The notes below the pieces were generated by a model. It had not been told where the DNA came from. It worked only from the letters and a program-made list of their open reading frames with translations, and did no database searches. Positions 46,835-57,102 of a stretch of DNA of 64,000 bases are shown here, in pieces. The stretch's first letter is position 1; each line of letters starts with the position of its first letter. The stretch comes from Sabellastarte sp. h YS-2021 (Eukaryota > Annelida > Polychaeta > Sabellida > Sabellidae): assembly GCA_964017235.1 (NCBI GenBank), contig OZ024936.1:54301028-54365027 (forward strand). The letters are read 5' to 3'. Both the position numbers and the translations under genes were made by a program.

Positions 46835-49455
46835 TATTTATTTATTTATTTGGGGTTTTACATCGTTTGAACACTGTACCGGTCATTTCACAATGGGTAG
46901 TTTTGTGGGAAGAAGAAACAGTACATACAATTGGGCAAGGCACTGTACTGTAAACTGCAACTGAATTTTTTTATTTTTTTTCCTTCAATATACTTTTTAT
47001 TCACCCTTTTTTCGCATCAGTGCTAAAAGAATCTGGAAGGGCGAGGGTGGAAAACCCTCCATCAGATTATCTTTACAAGTGGAGTGTAATGTATAGACAA
47101 TTAGAACAACATTTTTATTGGTTTTACATACTTTTAAAAGGAAAAATAAACAACACTATTTTATCAACAGTTTTCATGCGATTTCATAACTCCACAAGGT
47201 CTTCTGTGTGATGAAAAGATGAAACAAAGTAGAAAAATAATGCCTATACAAAAATATCAAGCTAAATCAAATGACCAATAAGTGGTTGCCACTTATGCCA
47301 AATTTTATCAAAATGGATTTCTTCATGACATAACTTACTTAGTAACTTTTGTTCTGAGAATACTTGGTGTAATCGATGAATGAATCCATTTGAATTGAGA
47401 TTTTGACATTTATTTATAGACTCAAATATATATTTTTAGCAACAAGAAGAATTGTATTGATCGGTTGTTGATTGACTTTTAGCAACTACAAACTTTCCTA
47501 CATAAGGTAGGGGGTTTGAACCGCCGTCTTCAGAGGTGGGAAGCAAGTGTGTTACCACTGCACCACATGGCCCTTTGTTATTGTCATGAGTAAGTGAAAA
47601 CTTTTATTTCATTGATGCTGTGTGCATATTTTTAGTATATTATGTTGCATGTTTATACTAAATGCAATATGTCATTGTATTACAGGAGTCAAAACACTAT
47701 TAGTCTCTTCTCAAACTTTTAAGTTCAGCCCAAGCTCTCCAGTGAGTGATATTTCCTAAACTGAGAGACAGAGGGCAAGGATAACTATTCATAAATTCCC
47801 TGAGGTACTTTAGCCTGTCACTGGGGATAAGACCCAATGACAAAGGGCTGTCATTTTAAATCATCACCTTATCATTTTTTCATCTGTCTGTGGGTTAGAA
47901 CCCAAGTCCTCTGTGTTCCTAGAAAAGTGTTACCCATGAGACCACAGTGGAAGAGTGTATCCAATATATAAGGTAATTGTATTTGACATATTTACTCAGA
48001 ATCACCTCAACTTTTTAGCTTATTCGGGGAATCACTGATTGTGAGTTTGGTCATCAGATGTGCCTATCATACAATTTTTTGGTTTACAAGACACATTCAA
48101 GTGAGATTTGTTAGATCTGTAATATGTTTTTATATACACAATGTATCATGAACATGACAGATAAACTGTAATAATTTGCAGTTGGGCATCTCCGTTCACA
48201 AAGGTTTTAACCACATTTTCTATACTTGTTGAAATTTATACACGTTATATATAAATTGTTTTAATATTTTTCTTTCTGGAGTTTCTTCTGTAATTGTTAT
48301 TATTTTAAGAACTTGTAATTGAGCCATTAAAATATATCCTGGATTCTATCCTGAATTGTATTTATTGCAAACATTAGCTATCTGTATAATAGTTTTTGTC
48401 TGCACTTTAACTTAACAGAGGATATGAACATTCCATTGAAAGATTTTTTTTATTCCAGATCATCGTATTCAAGTAAAACACACGTGATGGTTGTTTTATG
48501 TTTCCTTTTATGTCAGAAAATGCCTCTGTACCTTGTTTTAATTTCACTGGAAAATACCCCAACCTTGTTATTTGAAGAGCCACTGATTGTGAGGTTATAA
48601 CAATATTTCTGTACTTGTTGATATTAATCCACATTATATTATGGAGCTTTCCTATGTTTTTTCTAGATTTCCTGTTGTAATTGTAGTCTTCCTATGCTTT
48701 TTTAAGTTGTCACTGAATTTTGTATCCTTAAATACATTTATTATTGACATAAGGTATCTGTACAGTAGTTTTTTTCTATACACTGTAACCTTATACAGGA
48801 CATGGTGAAAAGAATAGGTCCTTTGAGAGATATTTTTCAGGTTAGAAATTCACCTTCATGGCTAAGCAAATTACTTTCATATTATTATAAGTTTTTGGTT
48901 ATAATCCAAATTATCGGAACCAAGTTATGCATACATTTTGGTTATTTTATGTTTTTTTCTTTTATAATATACACATAGTGTCAGTATTTGCTATCTGTAC
49001 CTTCTTCAAATATCACAGCATTTGCCATCTGTACCTTCTTCAAATATCACAGGAATACCCCTATCTTGTTATTTGGAGATTCTTTGTGAGATTATGACAA
49101 TATTTCTGTAATTGTTGATATTTATCCACATTATATTATGGGCCTTTTAAGTTGTTCTTTCTAATTTTCTAATTGTAGCTCATTTGTATTTTTATCTTGG
49201 CACTGTGCCACTGAAATAGATATTTTTTAATCCTTTTACACATTTATTACAGACATTAGGTATCTGTATTATAATATTGTCTATACTGTAACTTAATACA
49301 GGACATAGTGGAGAGGGTTGTTCCTTTGAAAAATATTTTCAGATTAGAACATCTCCTTTATGGCTAAGGAAAATTTTCCCGTTATTATAAGGTTTTGGTT
49401 ATACACCAGATTATGGGGTCCAAGTTATGCATATGTTATGGTTGTTTTGTAATGT
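46835..49455 (+). repeat. La unit 3
   Basis: Carries both La markers and precedes an Lb unit, restoring the S-La-Lb order. Confidence 0.9.
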
Positions 49456-52020
49456 TATTTATTTATTTATTTGGGGTTTTACATCACTTTGAACACTGTA
49501 CCGGTCATTTCACAATGGGTAGTTTTGTGGGAAGAAGAAACAGTACATACAATTGGGCAAAGTACTGTACTGTAAACTGCAACTGAATTTTTTTATTTTT
49601 TTTCCTTCAATATACTTTTTATTCACCCTTTTTTCGCATCAGTGCTAAAAGAATCTGGAAGGGCGAGGGTGGAAAACCCTCCATCAGATTATCTTTACAA
49701 GTGGAGTGTAATGTATAGACAATTAGAACAACATTTTTATTGGTTTTACATACTTTTAAAAGGAAAAATAAACAACACTATTTTATCAACAGTTTTCGTG
49801 CGATTTCATAACTCCACAAGGTCTTCTGTGTGATGAAAAGATGAAGCAAAGTAGAAAAATAATGCCTATACAAAAATATCAAGCTAAATCAAATGACCAA
49901 TAAGTGGTTGCCACTTATGCCAAATTTTATCAAAATGGATTTCTTCATGACATAACTTACTTAGTAACTTTTGTTCTGAGAATACTTGGTGTAATCGATG
50001 AATGAATCCATTTGAATTGAGATTTTGACATTTATTTATAGACTCAAATATATATTTTCAGCAACAAGAAGAATTGTATTGATCGGTTGTTGATTGACTT
50101 TTAGCAACTACAAACTTTCCTACATAAGGTAGGGGGTTTGAACCGCCGTCTTCAGAGGTGGGAAGCAAGTGTGTTACCACTGCACCACATGGCCCTTTGT
50201 TATTGTCATGAGTAAGTGAAAACTTTTATTTCATTGATGCTGTGTGCATATTTTTAGTATATTATGTTGCATGTTTATACTAAATGCAATATGTCATTGT
50301 ATTACAGGAGTCAAAACACTATTAGTCTCTTCTCAAACTTTTAAGTTCAGCCCAAGCTCTCTAGTGAGTGATATTTCCTAAACTGAGAGACAGAGGGCAA
50401 GGATAACTATTCATAAATTCCCTGAGGTACTTTAGCCTGTCACTGGGGATAAGACCCAATGACAAAGGGCTGTCATTTTAAATCATCACCTTATCATTTT
50501 TTCATCTGTCTGTGGGTTAGAACCCAAGTCCTCTGTGTTCCTAGAAAAGTGTTACCCATGAGACCACAGTGGAAGAGTGTATCCAATATATAAGGTAATT
50601 GTATTTGACATATTTACTCAGAATCACCTCAACTTTTTAGCTTATTCGGGGAATCACTGATTGTGAGTTTGGTCATCAGATGTGCCTATCATACAATTTT
50701 TTGGTTTACAAGACACATTCAAGTGAGATTTGTTAGATCTGTAATATGTTTTTATATACACAATGTATCATGAACATGACAGATAAACTGTAATAATTTG
50801 CAGTTGGGCATCTCCGTTCACAAAGGTTTTAACCACATTTTCTATACTTGTTGAAATTTATACACGTTATATATAAATTGTTTTAATATTTTTCTTTCTG
50901 GAGTTTCTTCTGTAATTGTTATTACTTTAAGAACTTGTAATTGAGCCATTAAAATATATCCTGGATTCTATCCTGAATTGTATTTATTGCAAACATTAGC
51001 TATCTGTATAATAGTTTTTGTCTGCACTTTAACTTAACAGAGGATATGAACATTCCATTGAAAGATTTTTTTTATTCCAGATCATCGTATTCAAGTAAAA
51101 CACACGTGATGGTTGTTTTATGTTTCCTTTTATGTCAGAAAATTCCATCTGTACCTTGTTTTAATTTCACTGGAAAATACCCCAACCTTGTTATTTGAAG
51201 AGCCACTGATTGTGAGGTTATAACAATATTTCTGTACTTGTTGATATTAATCCACATTATATTATGGAGCTTTCCTATGTTTTTTCTAGATTTCCTGTTG
51301 TAATTGTAGTCTTCCTATGCTTTTTTAAGTTGTCACTGAATTTTGTATCCTTAAATACATTTATTATTGACATAAGGTATCTGTACAGTAGTTTTTTTCT
51401 ATACACTGTAACCTTATACAGGACATGGTGAAAAGAATAGGTCCTTTGAGAGATATTTTTCAGGTTAGAAATTCACCTTCATGGCTAAGCAAATTACTTT
51501 CATATTATTATAAGTTTTTGGTTATAATCCAAATTATCGGAACCAAGTTATGCATACATTTTGGTTATTTTATGTTTTTTTCTTTTATAATATACACATA
51601 GTGTCAGTATTTGCTATCTGTACCTTCTTCAAATATCACAGCATTTGCCATCTGTACCTTCTTCAAATATCACAGGAATACCCCTATCTTGTTATTTGGA
51701 GATTCTTTGTGAGATTATGACAATATTTCTGTAATTGTTGATATTTATCCACATTATATTATGGGCCTTTTAAGTTGTTCTTTCTAATTTTCTAATTGTA
51801 GCTCATTTGTATTTTTATCTTGGCACTGTGCCACTGAAATAGATATTTTTTAATCCTTTTATACATTTATTACAGACATTAGGTATCTGTATTATAATTT
51901 TGTCTATACTGTAACTTAATACAGGACATAGTGGAGAGGGTTGTTCCTTTGAAAAATATTTTCAGATTAGAACATCTCCTTTATGGCTAAGGAAAATTTT
52001 CCCGTTATTATAAGGTTTTG
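49456..52020 (+). repeat. Lb unit 2, truncated at right edge of the homogenised array
   Basis: Carries Lb markers. Near 52020 it breaks at TTATAAGGTTTTG and continues as ATACACAATGTATCATGAAC, a mid-monomer position, losing the last few tens of bases. Confidence 0.88.
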
Positions 52021-53660
52021 ATACACAATGTATCATGAACATGACAGATAAACTGTAATAATTTGCAGTTGGGCATCTATGTTCACAAAGGTTTTAACCA
52101 CATTTTCTATACTTGTTAAAATTTATACACGTTATATATAAATTGGTTTAATATTTTTCTTTCTGGAGTTTCTTCTGTAATTGTTATTACTTTAAGAACT
52201 TAGAATTGAGCCATTAAAATATATCCTGGATTCTATTCTGAATTGTATTTATTGCAGACATTAACTATCTCTATAATAGTTTTTGTCTACACTTTAACTT
52301 AACAGAGGATATGAACATTCCATTGAAAGATTTGTTTTATTCCAGATGATGGTATTCAAGTAAAACACATGTGATGGTTATTTTATGTTTCCTTTTATGT
52401 CAGAAAATGCCATCTGTACCTTGTTTTAATTTCACAGGAAAATACCCCAGCCTTGTTATTTGAAGAGCCACTGATTGTGAGGTTATAACAATGTTTCTGT
52501 ACTTGTTGATATTTATCCACATTATATTATGGAGCTTTCCTATGTTTTTTCTAGATTTCCTGTTGTAATTGTGGTTTTCCTATGCTTTTTTAAGTTGTCA
52601 CTGAATTTTGTATCCTTAAATACATTTATTATTGACATAAGGTATCTATACAGTAGTTTTTTTCTGCACTGTAACCTTATACAGGACATGGTGAAAAATA
52701 TTGGTAAAAACATTGGTCCTTTGAGAGATATTTTGCAGGTTAGAAATTCTCCTTTATGGCTAAGCAAATCATTTTCAAATTATTATAAGTTTTTTTATAT
52801 TCCAAATCATGGGGGACCAAGTTATACATATGTTTTCGTTATTTTATGTTTCCTTCTTTTATAATGTACACTTAGTGTCAGTATTTGCCATCTATCTGTA
52901 CCTTCTTCAAATATCACAGGAATACCTCTATCTTGTTGTTTGGAGATTCACTGATTGTGAGATTATGATAACATTTCTGTAATTGTTGATATTTATCCTT
53001 TCCTTTATATTCTTTCTGTTCCACTGAAATAGACCATTTTTAAATCCTTAAATACATTTATTACTAAGATTAGGTATCTGTATAACAATTTTGTCTATAC
53101 TGTAGCATAATACAAAGGACTTGGTACAGAGGGTTGTTCCTTTGACAAATATTTTCAGGTTAGAACATCTCCTTTATAGCTAAGGAAAATTTTCCCATTA
53201 TTATAAGGTTTTGGTTATATACCAGATTATGGGGTCCAAGTTATGAATATGTTACGGTTATTTTGTTAATGTTATTTATTTGGGGTTTTACATATCTTTC
53301 AACACTCTACTGGTCATATCAGAACAGGTAGTTTTGTAGGCAGAGGAAACCAGTACATACATCTGGGCAGGGTTCTGTATATTATAAACTGCTGGACCAT
53401 CATTTAGCAACTGCAAACTTTCCCACATAATGTAGGGGGTTTAAACCGCCGTTCTCAGATCTGGGAGGCAAGTGTGTTACCACTGCACCACGTGGCCCTT
53501 TGTTAATGTCATTAGTAAGTGATAAGTTTTTTTCATTGATGATGTGTGCATATTGTTAGTATATTATGATGCATATTTATACTGAGTGCAATATGTCATT
53601 GTATTACAGGACTCAAAATACCATTTGTCCCTTATCAATCCTATTGTAGATTTCACAGTG
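52021..53660 (+). repeat. Diverged right-edge unit with pre-insertion SINE
   Basis: Mid-monomer start, then sub-repeats 1-3 (GACATTAAC at 52258, GACATAAGG near 52634, and AAGATTAGG near 53065), all clearly more diverged than the central units. A local duplication GGTAAAAACATTGGT-type lies near 52697. Then follow the SINE without the 0.52-kb insertion, and the TATTACAGGA spacer end near 53607. Confidence 0.88.
53273..53498 (-). mobile_element. SINE-A copy lacking the insertion (empty-site reference)
   Basis: An uninterrupted 226-bp SINE-A at the same site in the monomer, flanked by TTTGTTAATGT on both sides (53262-53272, 53499-53509). Its centre (ATAAACTGCTGGACCATCAT then TTAGCAACTGC) is where other units carry the 0.52-kb insertion. 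Confidence 0.88.
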
Positions 53661-54660
53661 TTCAGTTGTAGTACAAGTATCCTAAGCTATGCCATTAAAC
53701 ATTAAGTACGCCAGCCATTGGATAAAGTTTGTCCCATTCCAAACGGCTATGGAGAAAAGCCGTCCATTTCCTGATTCAAATCAATGTTTGAACATTATGT
53801 TTGAGTTTTAATGTAACAACCCTCTGCTATGCTATTTATCACTACTTGCCAGTACCCTGACCATTTCAAGAGATTCAATCTTATGGAAGATTTTGGTTTG
53901 TTCAGTTCTACTATTAGTACCCTAAGCTATGCTATTAATATTAAGTTCCCTGTCCATAAGATAAAATCAGTCCCATTCTAAACTGCTTTGGAGAAAATCC
54001 ATACATTTGTTGATTCAAATACAGGTAAGTTGAAAAGCATTTTTGAGTTTAGTTTTATTGTATTTATCTGGGGTTTTACATTGCTTTCAACACTGTAAGA
54101 TCATATCACAATGGGTAGTTTTGTGGGCAGATGAAACCAGTACATACAGTTTTTCAAGGTTCCATCGTATAAACTGACCATTGTTAAGCAACTACCAACT
54201 TTTCTACACAACATCTTGGGTTTGAACCACAGACCTTAGAGGTGGGGGGAAAATGTGTTACCACTGCGCCATGGTGGTCCCTAGTTTTATTGTAACTGTC
54301 ATATTTAATAAGCTATGCTAGTATTTACTAATTGCCAGTTCCATGACAAATTAAGAGATTCAATCCTATAACAGATTTCCAATTGTTCAGTTGTAATTTA
54401 AGTATTCTATGATATGCCACTGAACATTAATTAAATACCCTAACCATTACATCAGTCCCATTTCAAACTGCTATGAAGAAAATTCATTCATTTTCTCAGT
54501 CAAAAGAAGTATGTAAAAACTATAGTATTTAGAAAGAATGTTTGAGTTTTAATGTAATTACCCCAAGCCATACTAGTAATCACTAAATGCCAGCAGCATG
54601 GCGGTCTAATAAATTTAATCCTTTTGCAGATTTCTAAGTATTATGTTCTAAAAAATGCCT
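53645..54660 (+). repeat. Older ~250-bp tandem repeat, three copies plus a partial
   Basis: Copies begin at AGATTT near 53647, 53888, 54374 and 54627. Shared words are GTTCAGTT, AAGCTATGC(C/T)ATTAA, CATTAAGT, GTCCCATTC, CTGCTATGGAGAAAA, TTTGAGTTTTAATGTAA and AAGAGATTCAATC. Spacing is 241, 486 (that is ~250 after removing the SINE) and 253 bp. Copies are strongly diverged. Confidence 0.75.
54063..54281 (-). mobile_element. SINE-A copy with perfect 13-bp target duplication
   Basis: Inserted in the second ~250-bp repeat copy. TAGTTTTATTGTA occurs at 54050-54062 and 54282-54294. The minus-strand head has ATGGCGCAGTGGTAACAC and GGTTCAAACCC; the tail is GTAAAACCCCAGATAAA. Confidence 0.9.
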
Positions 54661-55704
54661 TAGGTTATGGTAAGTCTGACTTGGTTCAGACTGTACCCAA
54701 ACTTCTACATGTGACCTTTGTGGAAAATTTGAGGATGATAGTTTTAATTTTAAAGTTGCCTCAGAGCCCCTAAAATCGTTTTTTTATTATTATTATTATT
54801 AATAAATCCAATACATGTATAGAGGGATAATATAGATATAAAATACTCAGAAATCGCATACTAGCGACCATCTGTGAACCGCATTAATTCTGCAGGTAAA
54901 ACAGCTATGCAAGTCAAGATTCATTATTATCTTTTGAATCATATATGTTGGGTTCCAGAGATCCTGAACTTGATATCCTGTTCAAACCTATATGCCGCCA
55001 ATTTGCCTTAGCTAAGATTGTCAGAAGGGGCAGCACAGAGTGAAGCAATGTTTCAGGCCACAATTAACTGCACCAAATATTCCTGGGCCAGCAATGGTGT
55101 TTTGAAACTCCAAGTCTGAGAAATTACCAACACAGAAGGAACATCATGGAAAAGTTCAAACCTGTTCATCCCCTACAAGGCAAGACAGGGATTTACACAA
55201 AGTGAAGCAATGAAGCAGGCAACTGACCAGAACTAAAAATAAGAGGCCTTGCTTTATCAAAGGGTATAATATACAAACCACTCATTAGCACATCATTACC
55301 AGCTATATTCCCAGGTTTGTTTCCATGAAGTCACTCAATTTCTCAGATACTCAATTGCTTACTGGACAAAGTGGCTCAATGAAAGGGTGCCCCAAATAGG
55401 AATATAAGAAAGGAGCCGAGATACAGACCCTGTACTTGGGAATCCACTGAAGAACCTAATCTTCAGTCAATGTTCAACCAAAATGTCAAAAGACTCAACA
55501 CAGCAGCCATTAGAAATCAATCTTCTTTGATATTTGGCAGTTAACAAAAGCAGTGGTCTATGGATCACCTGTTTATGTACAATCAATGTGATAGTGGACT
55601 GCAATGATGTTGAATACTAGATTAATCCTTAAACCAAACTTTTTTGTGAAAGATGTTAAATCTTTTTCAGTATGCATTCTATTCTACCTTGAAGTTACAG
55701 AACA
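54661..55704. other. Unassigned DNA
   Basis: No gene recognised. An (ATT)n run lies at about 54784-54801. GAGTGAAGCAATG-like words near 55038 and 55202 suggest a faint repeat only. Confidence 0.4.
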
Positions 55705-55716
55705 CCTTCCTTATAT

Positions 55717-55955
55717 TTTATTTATTTGGGGTTTTTCGTCGCTTTCAACACTGTACAGGTCATATCACAACAGGTAGTTGGAAGGGCAAAGAAAACCACT
55801 ACATACAGTTGGTCAAGGTTCTTTACTGTAAACTGCTGACCAACGGCAATCAACTACCAGCTTTAACACTTGAGGTGGATCCATGAACCAAACCCTGGCC
55901 TCAGAGGTGGGAGGCGAGAGTGTTACCACTGTGCTACCATGGCCCCCCCCCCCCC
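55717..55955 (-). mobile_element. SINE-A copy, uninterrupted, with 12-bp target duplication
   Basis: CCTTCCTTATAT flanks it at 55705-55716 and 55956-55967. On the minus strand it starts with a G run (complement of C15 at 55943-55957), then CCATGGTAGCACAGTGGTAACAC, a body reading CTGTATGTAGTGG, and a GAAAAACCCCAAATAAATAA tail. Confidence 0.9.
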
Positions 55956-56125
55956 CCTTCCTTATATGACAAGGGGAGTGTGGTGAGGTGTGAGGTATAG
56001 CTAATTACCATAATTAGTCCACATTTAGTTTCACATGAAGAGAACATGTGTAGTGAGTATGACATCCCAGAAATAGACTCAAATTGTAAGTTGTGTATTT
56101 GCAGTCAAGCCAACAAGACCTGTTA

Positions 56126-56684
56126 CAGGGGCCGATTTCACTAAAGGACTTAAACTGAGTCCCTTTTTGGGCTAAGTCAGGGACTTAAATCTAAGACTTT
56201 GGTCTTAACTAGGTCTGGGACTTAAAATGGATTTCACAAAGGTGACTTAGCTAAGTCCAAGCTAATCATATAACCACAGTGGTTTTCTGTGTTATGTGAA
56301 CTTTTATATCCTTCATTTAATGCATTTTATCTAAGGATAAGTGCTGTTTTGAAATGGAAAATCTTTTTGCCACACATAAACTTCCCAAAGACTACTTCAG
56401 TAAGGTGTTCTGTGTAATTATACTTTTTTACAGCCCTTTTAAATTTTGAAGTGGAGAAAAGTTCATGGCGGCCATATTTAAGTCCTCTTTACAAAATTTA
56501 AGCCCACTACAAACCAGACTTAAATATAAGTCCACTGACTCAGCAAATCCATGGACTTAGCCCCTTTGTGAAATCCACTAAGTCTAAGCCTGCTGACTTA
56601 GCACATTTTTGACAGAATTTAAGACCAAAGTCTTAAACTTAAGCCCAAAACCAGACTTAAGTCCGTTTGTGAAATCGGCCCCTG
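56126..56684. mobile_element. 559-bp inverted-repeat element upstream of RIOK3
   Basis: The ends are CAGGGGCCGATTTCAC and its exact complement GTGAAATCGGCCCCTG, followed inward by GGACTTAA-type words inverted from the other side. GACTTA/TAAGTC words recur throughout, so the arms are long and imperfect. No coding capacity. It ends about 420 bp before the RIOK3 start codon. Confidence 0.8.
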
Positions 56685-56689
56685 GATAT

Positions 56690-57102
56690 TTAAAAAATTC
56701 GGCTTTTTTCCTCCAGTGAAAGACATTTAAAGTTTGGATCAAATTCACCACATTACTAAATTTATGGAAAGGATGTATTTTTTGGTTATAGAAGATCTCG
56801 TGCTTTTGGCGATTATTTAGGGGATATGGGAATACTTGTAATAATAATAAAGTTAATAAGACGCACGCTTCATCAAAAAATCAAAACAGGAAGTAGGTTA
56901 AGTCAAGTATTGATCTCGGTATTTCACCACAGCTGGGCAAGGTTGTATGGTTTGTTTGCATTTCCATTTTATATTTCGCAATACCTTTCTATTTTAGTTG
57001 CAAATGGTAATCGTAGTTCCATATATAAACCAAACAACACTCTTCTATTTTTCCATCTGCAGATTTGATTAACTATACAGTACTACTGTAGTGCTGGGAT
57101 AC
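56690..57102 (+). promoter_or_regulatory. Probable RIOK3 5' region
   Basis: The interval between the inverted-repeat element and the RIOK3 ATG must hold the 5'UTR and probably promoter sequence, or an upstream intron end (CTATACAG at 57073-57080 could be a splice acceptor). No TATA box or defined motif is convincing, so this is placement by position only. The open frame at 56826-57068 is probably chance. Confidence 0.3.

Larger units (their letters stand above)
20793..53660 (+). repeat. ~33-kb hierarchical tandem array (2.62-kb monomer)
   Basis: One sequence repeats across this span. Using the first base after TTTGTAATGT as unit start, units begin at 21447, 24068, 27348, 29972, 33252, 35876, 36907, 39529, 42152, 43183, 45804, 46835 and 49456. 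Long units are 2,621-2,624 bp and short units 1,031 bp. Two places (24113-25398 and 30017-31302) carry inverted segments. Each long unit holds a SINE-A copy split by a ~0.52-kb insertion, a ~0.4-kb spacer, and three diverged internal sub-repeats. The left edge enters mid-unit at 20793. The right edge is a diverged unit from 52021. Small open frames recur in each unit because the sequence is copied, not because they are shown to be genes. Confidence 0.95.

Noticed and set aside
20793-53660. CRISPR array or bacterial repeat system
   Set aside because: Repeat units are kilobases long with nested SINEs, and introns in neighbouring genes show a eukaryote.
56826-57068. 80-codon frame upstream of RIOK3
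   Set aside because: No recognisable domain, and it ends in a pyrimidine-rich stretch that looks like non-coding sequence.
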